Shown: positions 1-8,696, counted from the stretch's first letter. The stretch: 64,000 bases of DNA from Desulfoscipio gibsoniae DSM 7213 (GCF_000233715.2 NC_021184.1:3496001-3560000), one strand, 5' to 3'. Made by a program: numbers and translations. Notes: generated by a model from the sequence alone, not told the origin.

Positions 1-419
1 ACTTCAATGCGCTTAATTGTTTTCCCTCCGGCAAAGGAAAGCCATTGGACTGACGTATCCCAGTTCAACTCAAATCCACCGGCCTCGGCAAGTTCCAGTA
101 AACCGGCTGCCTTGTATGCCCTCTTTAATCCGGCCTGGGTATAAGGGATGGGACCGGGGCTGTCGGCCACCAGGGGTCGCCCGCCCGCTTCCCGCACTAG
201 TTCAGATAACGCTAAAACCACAGCTGGGTGAGTGGTCACCGCCTTCTCAGGTGGTGCTGCAGTTAGTAGGTTTAACTTAAGCAGCACCCGCTGGCCGGGC
301 TTTACCAATTGGGTCATCCCGCCCAGCAAGTCAATACTCTCTTTTACAGCACCCCGTACCCGGTCATATTCATAATCACTGCATTTTACTATACTTACTG
401 CATCATTCACCTTGACCAC
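1..419 (-). CDS. DUF362 domain protein, N-terminal part (runs off the left edge)
   Basis: The minus strand is open from a GTG at 419 to the window edge, giving about 139 residues. The start VVKVNDAVSIVKCSDY, the segment RVLLKLNLL and a following HPAVV stretch fit the N-terminus of DUF362 proteins, a family of unknown function often carrying Fe-S domains in anaerobes; any ferredoxin part would lie outside the window. No ATG is in frame. The GTG follows an in-frame TAA and an AGG at suitable distance. It points away from the neighbouring small gene toward the edge and looks like native chromosome rather than mobile DNA. Family assignment is from remembered N-terminal motifs. Confidence 0.75.
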   Translation of the reverse strand, partial: MVKVNDAVSIVKCSDYEYDRVRGAVKESIDLLGGMTQLVKPGQRVLLKLNLLTAAPPEKAVTTHPAVVLALSELVREAGGRPLVADSPGPIPYTQAGLKRAYKAAGLLELAEAGGFELNWDTSVQWLSFAGGKTIKRIE

Positions 420-469
420 CCCATTTTGCCTGCTTTTTCTACGTAATTAATTGTATATTTTATCCTACA

Positions 470-509
470 AAGAGAAAACCCTTCCCCTATTGGGTCAGGA
501 TTTTCTCTT
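470..509 (-). terminator. Hairpin downstream of the 100-aa gene
   Basis: A 9-bp perfect stem (AAGAGAAAA / TTTTCTCTT) with extra inner GGG/CCC pairing lies just after the stop of the minus-strand gene ending at 514. The A/T-rich arms let it act as an intrinsic terminator for that gene. Confidence 0.6.
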
Positions 510-513
510 GAGG

Positions 514-816
514 CTATGCTGTTACCGATACCCCATCCCGCACAACATTATGATCCCGCGGACCCCAAGTGTATAAATCGACTGCCTGTAGAATTGCCCC
601 GGTTACCCGTGATATATTGCCGGTCTGCATGTCATCCAAGGATACGGTTACCGGAAGCCGTATCTCTTGCCTTCCCTGCTGCCGTACAGTTATTATCAAC
701 TGCATTCTATTATGTTGGCTGTCTGAATAGTATTTTTCCAAACCGAGAATCCGAGGATCCCTTTTTACCATTTCTGCTTCTAGGTAGTATAAGAGATCTT
801 TTAACACCTTAAACAC
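514..816 (-). CDS. Small hypothetical protein (100 aa)
   Basis: The ORF starts with ATG, is followed by a terminator-like hairpin and has balanced codon use. The protein has an amphipathic N-terminus (KVLKDLLYYLEAEMVKRD), then a basic middle and a beta-rich C-terminus; no signal peptide, membrane segment or cysteine motif is visible. I do not recognise the family. It lies between the DUF362 gene and broken sfsA and is probably a native gene. The overlapping plus-strand ORF is judged a shadow because it has no ribosome binding site or recognisable content. Confidence 0.55.
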   Translation of the reverse strand: MFKVLKDLLYYLEAEMVKRDPRILGLEKYYSDSQHNRMQLIITVRQQGRQEIRLPVTVSLDDMQTGNISRVTGAILQAVDLYTWGPRDHNVVRDGVSVTA

Positions 817-988
817 CTCTTATTCTTTTTCTTCTATAATACGTTAGTGCATAGTTTAATTTAACGAATATTCTGTCAATTAACATAAATTATCGACTAA
901 TGGTTTTTATTAAAATTTTTTGGTTCATACCATGCGCTATGGACTTTCCTGAAATTAAGTTTAATTACTATTTATAATAAAGTCATAA

Positions 989-1655
989 CTAAAGCTCTAC
1001 GGGTAAATAACCCTTTATTGCTATTTCTTTCGTGTTTACCCGGCAGCCCAAAGCATAAACCTCGACATCATTACTCCGGGCTCTGCGCAGAGCCTGCCCA
1101 AAAAGCGGATCACAAATATCATTGGGCCTAAAACAAGCTGCGTCTTCACTTTGTACAATAAAAATAACCGCTGCCCGGAACCCCTCGTTCCGAGCCAGCG
1201 CAAGTTCTTCGAGATGCCTGGTCCACGCTTGGAAGGCGCATCAGGGAATAACGCTTTTCCGTTCTCCACCAGGGTCACTGATTTTACTTCCACAAGGCAC
1301 TGGTTGAGGTCAGCGCCAAGCCAAAAATCTATCCGTCCATCCCGGTAGGGAAATTCCCGGCGTACCGTTGTAAATCCATTAAATTCCGGTAACGCGCCCT
1401 TTATTATAGCGTGGTTAAAAAGTCGGTTGGGAATTAGAGAATCAACTGACACCAGGATATCGTTATGTTTCACCAGTAATAATGTGAATTTTGTGCGCCT
1501 CGTCGCCCCACTGGAAGGACTTAAATAAACAGTTGCACCAGGCACCAAAAGCTCTTTCATTCTGCCTGTGCTGGGCACGTGAACCGCTACTTCCCTGCCG
1601 GATAGATTAACCAGGGCCACAAATCTATTTTTTCGTTCTATAAGTGAGGGACGAA
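989..1655 (-). pseudogene. sfsA: sfsA (sugar fermentation stimulation protein) broken by a frameshift and a lost 5' end
   Basis: Codons upstream of the apparent ATG at 1620 read IERKNRFVALV, the conserved SfsA N-terminus, followed by AHVP-type GREVAVHVPSTGRMKELL and DFWLGADLNQCLVEVKSVTL, the nuclease-like core. The frame then breaks near 1220-1226. The expected C-terminus, TRHLEELALARNEGFRAAV and later FRPNDICDP and DVEVYALGCRV, continues in the next frame to a stop at 989. The 5' end is cut at about 1655, where the terminal repeat of the neighbouring mobile unit begins, so the first residues and promoter are missing. SfsA proteins are about 230-240 aa DNA-binding, nuclease-fold proteins. This copy is very probably inactive. 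Confidence 0.85.
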
Positions 1656-1874
1656 ACAGGGGACGGTTCTAAATTTGGCAATCGGAAGTTTTGCTCAATA
1701 CTACTATCTTAATTTGGGAAAGCACTATCTAGTTAGAAATAATAAAGTTTTTGATTATAATTAACTGCAAAATTTTTGATTGCCAGAGAAGATGGAAGTC
1801 CAGAGAAGATGGAAGTCGTTACCTGAAGTTTTTGTTACAAACTTCTACATTTACTTTACGATTTCCTTCTTCTT
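1655..1874 (+). repeat. Left copy of a 203-bp inverted repeat, with a 17-bp internal duplication
   Basis: The 220 bases match the reverse complement of 7010-7212 exactly apart from a 17-bp tandem duplication (CAGAGAAGATGGAAGTC at 1784-1800 and 1801-1817). The outer end carries AACAGGGGACGGTTC. It abuts the truncated sfsA directly. Confidence 0.95.
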
Positions 1875-1907
1875 AAAGGGTTCAATTGGAAGTTTTGCGG
1901 GAGAAAA

Positions 1908-1945
1908 AAAGGCTCAATGTCAGGTACCCCTGATTTTGAGCCTTA
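1908..1945. terminator. Hairpin beyond the IS91-type transposase
   Basis: AAGGCTCAA and TTGAGCCTT form a 9-bp stem with partly paired inner bases, preceded by an A-run. On the minus strand that run becomes a U-tract, as expected for a terminator of the transposase gene ending at 2189. It could also be a hairpin of the IS91-type element end. Confidence 0.5.
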
Positions 1946-2188
1946 ATCATCGCTAATGTGTAATAACTGCCACGCAAAATTTTCAATTGCCCTAGAAGAA
2001 TGAAGTCGCCGTGCTCCCAGCTATGGGTATTCAATCTTTTTCTTCTAGCTTTTAAACTATAATTCTATCTGATTTATACCTGCATTTCATCAAACATCTA
2101 GCATTTTTAGATAAAATCATCTAAAATTGGGCATATCTGCCCCCTCCCCACAAATGGGTCTTTGAAAATTTATTCAATTAGTCAACTA

Positions 2189-3334
2189 TCATATATAGGG
2201 CCTTGGGTATACCGAACGTATAGTTTTCATTTTACCTTTCTTGCATACCTGGCAAACCGTTACATCCTTACCTAACAGGATACTAAGGATCTCAATAGTT
2301 GTAAGACCTTCAAATTTGGGTTTGTAAGCAAGGCTAGAAGTTAGTTTCCTACACAGTTTAAGTTTTGTTTTTTTGTTCCGGTTAGCAAGTAATCCATAAT
2401 GCCTAATTTTAACAAAACCCCTTGGAAGTATATGCATCAAAAACCGCCGGATAAATTCGACACCTTTTAAGGTTACTATCTTTGTGCCGCTACTGGATTT
2501 ATTGCGGTCTTTTACGGTAAATGCCACCGTATGCTTATCTATGGACACAATTCTGTGGTTGGAAATAGCAATGCGATGGGTATACCTTCCCAGGTATTGG
2601 ACAACGGCTAAAGGACCTGTAAAAGTCTCTTTTGTATAGGTATACCAGTCCTTGGCATAACACCGATCAAGTAACTTTTTAAAAATCTTTGGATTCCGGT
2701 ATACCTGTGCATTCTCATAAAAGTTGAGTAAGTTTTGGTGGTAATATTGCTTTAAGTGGTATAGAAATTTACCACGGAATTTTTTAGCCAAAACCTTTAC
2801 AGGGATAAAAAACTTTTTACTGCTGCTTCGCCACTTGTTGTGTTTAGTTAGCCCGCCTGCCAATACTACTGAATGGATGTGCGGGTGATAATGTAAATCC
2901 TGCCCCCATGTATGCAGCAGAGAAAAAAAGCCAATCTGTGCTCCCAGGTATTTTTTATCCCGTGAAAGCTCAAAAAGGGTTTGGGCAACCGCCTTGTACA
3001 TCAAACCATAAAGCAATTCCTGATTTTGATAAATCAGTGATTGCAGTTCTTGCGGCACTGTAAATACTACATGAAAGTAGGGTGCGTTGAGTATATCTTT
3101 GATCCTTTTATCCACCCAGATGACTTTATTTATTCCCTGGCACATAGGGCAGTGCCGATTACGACATGAATTGTAGTGCACAGTAGTGTGACCGCATTCA
3201 GAGATGTGGCCACCTAATGCAGCAGTTCTACAACCCTTGATGTCTCTAGAAGCCTTGGCTTGCTGTGGAGATGGGACATAGCTTTTGTTGTACTGCGTGG
3301 TAAACTGAAGGAAAACATCCTGCGCGGTAATCAC
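2189..3334 (-). CDS. IS91-family transposase (HUH rolling-circle type)
   Basis: The 381-aa protein carries the N-terminal zinc-binding region (CGHTTVHYNSCRNRHCPMCQ), the HUH motif in HYHPHIHSVVLAGG and a later YLGRYTHRIAISNHRI region, all typical of IS91/Y2-type single-strand transposases, which mobilise DNA by a rolling-circle process. Length agrees with the family. It starts at GTG and overlaps the stop of the upstream recombinase by four bases (GTGA), so the two were translationally coupled. It appears intact, although its partner has lost its N-terminus. Confidence 0.9.
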   Translation of the reverse strand: MITAQDVFLQFTTQYNKSYVPSPQQAKASRDIKGCRTAALGGHISECGHTTVHYNSCRNRHCPMCQGINKVIWVDKRIKDILNAPYFHVVFTVPQELQSLIYQNQELLYGLMYKAVAQTLFELSRDKKYLGAQIGFFSLLHTWGQDLHYHPHIHSVVLAGGLTKHNKWRSSSKKFFIPVKVLAKKFRGKFLYHLKQYYHQNLLNFYENAQVYRNPKIFKKLLDRCYAKDWYTYTKETFTGPLAVVQYLGRYTHRIAISNHRIVSIDKHTVAFTVKDRNKSSSGTKIVTLKGVEFIRRFLMHILPRGFVKIRHYGLLANRNKKTKLKLCRKLTSSLAYKPKFEGLTTIEILSILLGKDVTVCQVCKKGKMKTIRSVYPRPYI

Positions 3335-4112
3335 TTCGTATCACCATAACCGGTGTCAAGGGGGCTTTTAACCCCCATAAGGCTCTTCGATGTCATATGC
3401 AGGTATGCCATCGTAGTCTGAAGATGCTTGTGTCCTAGCATTTGCTGGATGTAAACGGGACCGACTCCGTTCTCTAAAGCGTGGGTGGCAAAGCAGTGCC
3501 GCAGTGTATGAGCAGAAATGTTTTTGTCCAGCTGTAGTCGATTGCGCAACTTTATGAGGGTGTTCTTGATGGTTTTGACATGAATGTGCTCATTTTCGTT
3601 CTGGCCTGGGAAAAGCCAATCGTCGGGCTTGTAGCTTTTAGGGGAAAAGTTAGCCCGGAAATACTCTCGGAGTGTATTAAGGGTTATATTTGATAAAATG
3701 GTATACCGGTTTGTATTATGCTTTGTATTTTCTACTCTAACCCGCATGGTTTTACTGCAAATATCGCAAATCTTTAACTTTGCCACTTCGCTTACTCGCA
3801 TTCCACTTCCATAAATCAGCGATAAAATTGCTTTGTGCTTAAGGTTGGTGGTCTCGTTTATAATTGCTAGTACATCTTGTTTAGAAGGAATAACCGGAAG
3901 TTTTTGCACTCTTTTCATGCGCGGTATTTTCTTTTTATTCCACTCCTTGTCCAGTATATGGCTATAGAAAAGTCTAACGCTCGAAATATAGTTGTTGATG
4001 GTTCCCGGTGAAAGGCCTTTATCATTTTTAAGATAAAGAATGTATTGTTGTATGTCGCTGACCGTTATATCTTCCAGGCGCTTATGCCGGTCGGCCTGGA
4101 TAAATATAATGG
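3331..4112 (-). pseudogene. Tyrosine recombinase of the IS91-type element, N-terminus removed by IS3
   Basis: From about IQADRHKRLEDITVSD onward this is a phage-integrase-family protein: a SAM-like core-binding part (YILYLKNDKGLSPGTINNY) and a catalytic domain with Arg in GSGMRVSE, HTLRH, GHKHLQT and the nucleophile Tyr in MAYLHM. At about 4110 the coding sequence runs into the left end of an IS3 element, and the upstream codons in the same frame are IS sequence. The first part of the core-binding domain is therefore lost. Recombinase-plus-transposase pairs like this accompany some Firmicute IS91-type elements. Confidence 0.8.
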
Positions 4113-4194
4113 TCCCAGGAAATGCGACACGATTTTGCAGGGAATAAGCGACACCAATCTCGAAGTAAACTGAGAAGTGAAAGGAGCACATCCC

Positions 4195-4503
4195 ATGCAA
4201 AAAAAACAGTGGTTACCGGAGCAAAAATTGCAGATCGTTTTAGAAGCCCTAAAAGAAGAACGCCACATAGGCGAAATTGCATCGGAATACGGAGTACATG
4301 TTAGTGTGATTCACCGCTGGAAGAAGGAGCTCTTAGAAAGCGCTGACAAGGTGTTCGCCACATCTAAGAGTGCTAAGGCTGCTGCCCAAGAAAAGCGTAA
4401 ACAAGAAGAAACCATCGAAAACTTATACGCCCAAGTCGGCCGTCTAACAACACAGTTGGATTGGCTTAAAAAAAAATCTGGCGGTATCTTACCCCGTGAA
4501 TGA
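4195..4503 (+). CDS. IS3-family transposase OrfA (helix-turn-helix)
   Basis: The 102-aa protein begins MQKKQWLPEQKLQIVLEAL after a good ribosome binding site (AAAGGAG, 8 nt). It contains the HTH of IS3 OrfA (GEIASEYGVHVSVIHRWK) and a C-terminal leucine-zipper-like coiled coil. It normally binds the IS ends and is fused to OrfB by -1 slippage in the A-run near its end, which is present here. OrfA itself is intact, but the element is dead because OrfB is broken. Confidence 0.9.
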   Translation: MQKKQWLPEQKLQIVLEALKEERHIGEIASEYGVHVSVIHRWKKELLESADKVFATSKSAKAAAQEKRKQEETIENLYAQVGRLTTQLDWLKKKSGGILPRE

Positions 4504-5379
4504 ACGAAAAGCTATGGTGGATTGGGATATTTCGAATTCACACTTGACCATAAAAGCTCAGGCCGGGTTATTATCCTTGAATCGAACGGGTCCTATACTG
4601 GACTGCCAAAAGGGTGTCTAAACACGAAGTGGAGATTAAGCACCTTATTGACAAGATCCACACGCAGCACCCATTTAAAGGCTCCAGGCGGATTGCAGAA
4701 GACATTAATAACATGGATGGCGTAGCTTACAAGGTCAACCGCAAACGCATTCAACGATATATGCGGGAAATGGGAATACGGGTGATTTACCCCGGCCCCA
4801 ACCTCAGCAAACGCAATAGGGCCCAGTATGTATACCCATACCTGCTTCGCAATGTCAAACCGGCCCATCCTAACCATGTCTGGGGAATCGACATCACGTA
4901 TTGTGCCATGCAAGGCCGTTGGATGTACCTAGTGGCCATCATTGACTGGTATTCCAGGATGATTGTTAGTTACGAGCTCTCCGATACGATGAATAAAGAA
5001 TTTGTGATTAAAGCTGTAAACAAAGCCATTGAAACACACGGAGCCCCTATCACTACTATGCCGAATTCAGTATAGTTCTGATCAGGGCAGCCAATTTACC
5101 AGCCCCGTTTATATAAATACCCTGAAAGAAAATGGCATCAAGATTAGCATGGACGGTAAAGGTAGGGCCCTGGATAACGCCATTACAGAGCGCTTTTGGA
5201 GAACCATCAAATGGGAAGATATTTACTTAAAGAACTACGAAACCCCTCGTGCTCTCCGCCAAGGAATTGCTACTTACATACGTTGGTACAATTTCGAACG
5301 CCCGCACACATCTATTAGTAAAAAGATTCCAGCAGATGTTTATTATGCTATAACTAACTTACCGCAGCAATCTGCATAA
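4474..5379 (+). pseudogene. IS3-family transposase OrfB, frameshifted twice
   Basis: In the -1 frame after the slippery run, the sequence reads MVDWDISNSHLTIKAQ and LLSLNRTG. The frame then breaks near 4590 and resumes as VSKHEVEIKHLIDKIHTQH. The DDE core shows GIDITYC (first Asp), then a second break near 5055-5075, then SSDQGSQFT (second Asp) and ITERFWRTIKWED (Glu). At least two indels disrupt the gene, so the transposase cannot be made. The C-terminal end (YNFERPHTSI) is preserved. Confidence 0.88.
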
Positions 5380-5482
5380 CCAAGATATTTGAAAATGATG
5401 GCCAATTAGCTACTAAGTTAATATTTAAGAACCCCCGCTGTCAAACCTTGAGCAAGCTGATGTGAACAAAGAGACCGCCGGT

Positions 5483-5586
5483 CTTGACTCCATGTGCTGT
5501 TTAATTGATAACCCGACCGACGGATATACGCCAAAAAAACACTTGTCTATGGTCGGGTTTATTAAGCCTAGCACATGGAGTCAAGA
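5483..5586. repeat. Nested inverted repeat
   Basis: TCTTGACTCCATGTGCT at 5483-5499 is repeated in inverse at 5570-5586. Inside it a second pair involves AACCCGACC and GGTCGGGTT. Together they give a long interrupted hairpin of about 100 bases just right of the IS3 remnant. It contains no gene and could be the end of an unidentified element. Confidence 0.6.
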
Positions 5587-5766
5587 CTCTCCGCTTTGCT
5601 CCGACCGCAAGCGGCGGCTAAGCGTTATGAATGGGGATAACTACCCCTCCCTCTGGAGACCGCCATGTTTTTTAATTACTGTGAAATATTAGGTATTTTT
5701 TATGCATTAACACTGCGGCTTTCTACCGTATCGAAACTTCAGCCGAAAAGGTCTTGCTGTTAACAC

Positions 5767-5928
5767 TTAACCCAGTGTCGCTTTGAATTTGAAAAATCGT
5801 GTCTTGACATTGGGGTCCATTGTAAAAATCCATAAATGCATAGATCCTACGCAAATATGATTCCTTTGATGATTCGGGAACTCCTTTGAGTTCAAAGTAT
5901 AGTTCAATTTGTTTTTATAATAATCCAT
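5767..5928 (-). CDS. Small hypothetical protein (53 aa)
   Basis: An ATG at 5928 is preceded by a near-perfect AGGAGG ribosome binding site, and the 53 codons encode MDYYKNKLNYTLNSKEF and onward to a basic C-terminus (KTRFFKFKATLG). I do not recognise it. Given the surroundings it may be the leading piece of a lost mobile-element gene. The remaining sequence of 5380-6196 is AT-rich and shows no other gene. Confidence 0.35.
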   Translation of the reverse strand: MDYYKNKLNYTLNSKEFPNHQRNHICVGSMHLWIFTMDPNVKTRFFKFKATLG

Positions 5929-6196
5929 GGGACAACCTCCTGATTTTTTTAATAATGCTGACACCATCAGGAGGTGGGAGGCGGTCTAGCTTTTTGCGCG
6001 AGTGTTTTTTCTTTTGTCTGTGAATGTTTCTTTAGGCATGTTATAATCCTAAAGAGAAAAGTATGTTCTTTTTTGGTTTGTTTGTTTTGGCGAATTAACA
6101 ATACCACAAAAAGGGCATACTTTTCTATTGTATTTTAGTTATTCTTTTAAATTGTTATTTTAAAGCCATCGCGAAGCGATTTCGTTCTTCTTTGTT

Positions 6197-6958
6197 TTAC
6201 GCGTTAAATATCTTGTTCACAGTAAATCCTGTCAATTTGGACAGCTGCCTCAACGAGCTGCCCTCCAATTCCTTCATATATTTTAGAACTTCTTTTTGAG
6301 TTTCCGGAAGCTGATTCTGTAGTGATGCCAACTCAATATTATATTTCATTAAGATTATCTGCCTTATCTCTTTATCGGATATTGTTTTCCTTCCTTCGGT
6401 TATTTCAAGACACTGGTCATTATTTGATTCATTATTAAACTCCTTAGATTTTTCAATAGCTTTTACCCTATCCTCATGGAACATATCAAGCACATACCCT
6501 GTATTAACCATTTCCGATTCGTATAAATACTCCTTATAGCTGCTCCATTCATATTTCTCCATATTCTCTACCAATCCTGCTTTTACCGGGTTTTGATGTA
6601 TGTATCTTAACACGGTAAGAAAATATGAATCATCCTCAACAGTTTCACTCTTAAATCTATCTTGAAATAAGTGGCCTTTTCTGCCGTATTGCCAATTGTA
6701 CCAGTATACATAGCTGGTTCCGATCCTCTTCATTATATTCGAAAGTTCTTCCCGGCCTTCTCGAATTAATAAGTGTATATGGTTTCCCATCAAACAGTAG
6801 GCGTATATTTCATATTGTAACTCTTCACGGTATTTGTTAAAAACTTTAATAAGTTTCTCGTAATCTTTATCATCCTCAAAAATACTCTGCTGGTTAATCC
6901 CTCTAAACATTACGTGCTATATCCTGCTTTCACTTTTCTTTCTTACCGTTCTTGGCAT
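6197..6958 (-). pseudogene. REP-associated tyrosine (Y1/RAYT-type) transposase with an early amber codon
   Basis: Reading from an ATG at 6958, MPRTVRKKSESRI is followed by TAG and then HVMFRGINQQSIFEDD. The family normally has Tyr (RIYHVM) at this point, so a single TAT/TAC-to-TAG change explains the stop. The rest is intact: YCLMGNHIHLLI with the HUH pair, GTSYVYWYNWQYGRKGHLFQ containing the family's Tyr region, and YIHQNPVKAGLV. Internal initiation at 6910 would give 237 aa but lose the first beta strand. RAYTs act on REP-like hairpins in single-stranded DNA. It lies just inside the right 203-bp repeat. Confidence 0.8.
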
Positions 6959-7009
6959 AAAAAAACACCCCGCCAGCATGTTATCATCCTGCCTGGGTGT
7001 TGCCAAACA

Positions 7010-7212
7010 AAGAAGAAGGAAATCGTAAAGTAAATGTAGAAGTTTGTAACAAAAACTTCAGGTAACGACTTCCATCTTCTCTGGCAATCAAAAATTTTGC
7101 AGTTAATTATAATCAAAAACTTTATTATTTCTAACTAGATAGTGCTTTCCCAAATTAAGATAGTAGTATTGAGCAAAACTTCCGATTGCCAAATTTAGAA
7201 CCGTCCCCTGTT
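7010..7212 (-). repeat. Right copy of the 203-bp inverted repeat
   Basis: The reverse complement is identical to 1655-1874 minus that copy's 17-bp duplication. It interrupts the 3' half of the D12 methylase gene, supplying that gene's last few codons and stop. Confidence 0.95.
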
Positions 7213-7812
7213 CTGCCTGCGGTCGTACTGCTTGATCAAAGCTTCAAAGTCCTTGTTCTCAATGACCGTATCCTTAAGCCTTCGGCTGCCCTGCCAGAGA
7301 AGGTGAAAGGTTTTCCTGATATCGAAGGGCTGACAGCCATAGCTGGTGCAGCCGCTTCCGTAGCTTAAGCGTATGAGCCGGTAAAAAGCAGCGGCTCGTT
7401 TGACTTCGTTCATCTGTGCGTTTTCAAGAAGGATTGCTTTGATTTCTTCAAACTGCGGTTCGATAAGAACCCTCTGTGCGATGTCCAGTTCCTCCTGCAG
7501 GTATTCGTTTGTGAATTCCTCCTTCTCCAGATATTTTTTTAAGACATTGAATTCATCCCGACCGTTCAGCGGAAAGAAATTCAGCTCCTTAAGCAGAGCA
7601 AAGGGACGGTCGCGGACGCAGCGGAACAGATTTGCAAGGTCGGAGTTGAAATCGTTATAGACCTCCATAGCGGTATCTGGAGGCCGTCCGAACAGCACCC
7701 AGCCTCCGCCGCCGAATACCTCAACGTACCGTCCGAATTCCTTCGGCATACGCAGATAAATCATATCCCGCAGAGCCTTTTTGCCGCCTACCCAACTGAT
7801 GATGCTGTTCAA
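7195..7812 (-). pseudogene. D12-class N6-adenine DNA methyltransferase, C-terminal half missing
   Basis: The N-terminus MNSIISWVGGKKALRDMI and the AdoMet site YVEVFGGGGWVLFG match Dam/DpnM-type methylases as found in conjugative elements. The protein stops as NKDFEALIKQYDRRQNRGRF; normally IKQYDRPN is followed by the catalytic DPPY motif, which is absent. The native sequence ends at 7213, where the long inverted repeat begins, so the enzyme should be inactive. TTG at 7812 with GGGAGGTGA upstream is the start. It lies directly downstream of a small cysteine-containing gene in a former operon. Confidence 0.88.
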
Positions 7813-7816
7813 TACA

Positions 7817-8020
7817 TCACCTCCCTTTGCTCCGGCGGCTGAATTTATCGACGTCGGTTCTCATGCAGGAACCGTCAGGACTCCAGCAGATAAAGCCGAC
7901 GCCTGGATAAGGACAGCCAGCACAGCGGGCGGTATCTTCAGGCAGAGGCAGAGAATACTTTACAGGAGGACCGGTTTCTCCGGCGCCTGTTTTTTCTTCT
8001 GGTGTTACATCATGCTTCAT
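7817..8020 (-). CDS. Small ICE-associated cysteine-containing protein (67 aa)
   Basis: A strong AAAGGAG site precedes ATG at 8020. The protein carries CAGCPYPGVGFICWSPDGSC, a four-cysteine pattern that suggests a small metal-binding knuckle. Proteins like it are common beside D12 methylases in Firmicute conjugative transposons, but their role is unknown to me. Its stop overlaps the ribosome binding site of the methylase, indicating coupling. Confidence 0.6.
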   Translation of the reverse strand: MKHDVTPEEKTGAGETGPPVKYSLPLPEDTARCAGCPYPGVGFICWSPDGSCMRTDVDKFSRRSKGR

Positions 8021-8049
8021 AGTTCAGCTCCTTTCTCGAAAAAACAAAA

Positions 8050-8082
8050 AAGGCGCTGCCTTTTTTGTAAAGACAGCGCCTT
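8050..8082 (-). terminator. Intrinsic terminator
   Basis: A 9-bp stem (AAGGCGCTG / CAGCGCCTT) is followed on the minus strand by an oligo-T tract. It terminates the gene ending at 8178 or separates it from the methylase operon. Confidence 0.75.
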
Positions 8083-8177
8083 CTCGTTCATTTATTTAAT
8101 TGTATAGCTCACAGCATAAGCTGTGGCCAAAGGGTGCTTTTTTGTTCAACAGAAACCAGTGAGCGCCATTTGTCAGT

Positions 8178-8696
8178 TTACTTTTTCACTAATCCCATCA
8201 CCTGACCTCCGTATCCGAAATCGGGTTGGTTATTTTTCATCTCCTGCTCAAGCTTTAAGGAATAGTTTTCGTGATTCCAAAAGCTTACGTAGATCTCACC
8301 ATCCAACGTTTTGATAGGACGCTGCTCAAGACCTTCACCATAGCCGTCGCTGTTTTGTCCAGTCACAAAATCAAGAAGCTCAGAGGTTTCCTCTCCTGAG
8401 AGGGACTCCTTAAGCCCGGCGGTCATGACTCCCCACAACTCACCGTCGACGATCTCCACTGACGGGTATAAGCTATACACCTTTCTATTGAGAGCTTCGT
8501 CGTGTATGTACTCGGCAAGTCCTCGGTCGTTTTCAAAGAGACGGTTCTCCTTTGCGATGGCGGCGAGGATAGCATCCTCATAAGACACAGCCTCCACGGG
8601 AGTGATTTCCATCGGATTGTCCTCCACTCCATATTCTCCCTGGGGATAGGTGATGATCTTCAAAGGGAAAAAGATACGCATTATTTCGTTTGCCAT
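8178..8696 (-). CDS. Hypothetical ICE-cargo protein (172 aa)
   Basis: ATG at 8696 with GGAGGTAAT upstream is preferred over the longer frame start. The protein (MANEIMRIFFPLKIITYP...) is acidic and soluble without membrane segments. Its C-terminus contains LDGEIYVSFWNHENYSLKLE. I do not know a function. It resembles the accessory genes carried between methylase and antirestriction genes of conjugative elements and probably belongs with the genes on its left. Confidence 0.55.
   Translation of the reverse strand: MANEIMRIFFPLKIITYPQGEYGVEDNPMEITPVEAVSYEDAILAAIAKENRLFENDRGLAEYIHDEALNRKVYSLYPSVEIVDGELWGVMTAGLKESLSGEETSELLDFVTGQNSDGYGEGLEQRPIKTLDGEIYVSFWNHENYSLKLEQEMKNNQPDFGYGGQVMGLVKK

Larger units (their letters stand above)
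4110..5460 (+). mobile_element. Degenerate IS3-family (IS150/IS3 group) insertion
   Basis: orfA and a broken orfB in the usual order, with an A9 slippage run at 4468-4476 between them, identify an IS3-family element. The left boundary at about 4110 is set by interruption of the tyrosine recombinase. I could not find a matching right terminal repeat, so the right limit is only approximate. Confidence 0.65.
1655..7212. mobile_element. 5.5-kb composite unit bounded by long inverted repeats
   Basis: Identical 203-bp repeats in opposite orientation enclose an IS91-type transposase, a decapitated tyrosine recombinase, an IS3 copy and a Y1 (RAYT) transposase. No target duplication is seen outside the repeats. 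The flanks are two interrupted genes that do not belong together: sfsA without its 5' end on the left and a D12 methylase without its 3' end on the right. Recombination between two dispersed copies of the repeat explains this better than one clean insertion. Confidence 0.7.

Noticed and set aside
516-812. Plus-strand ORF opposite the 100-aa gene
   Set aside because: No ribosome binding site, skewed composition, and a terminator supports the minus-strand gene.
4593-4913. Minus-strand ORF across IS3 orfB
   Set aside because: Clear shadow of the DDE transposase on the plus strand.
5462-5692. Plus-strand 76-aa ORF
   Set aside because: It runs through the nested inverted repeat, has no ribosome binding site and no recognisable content.
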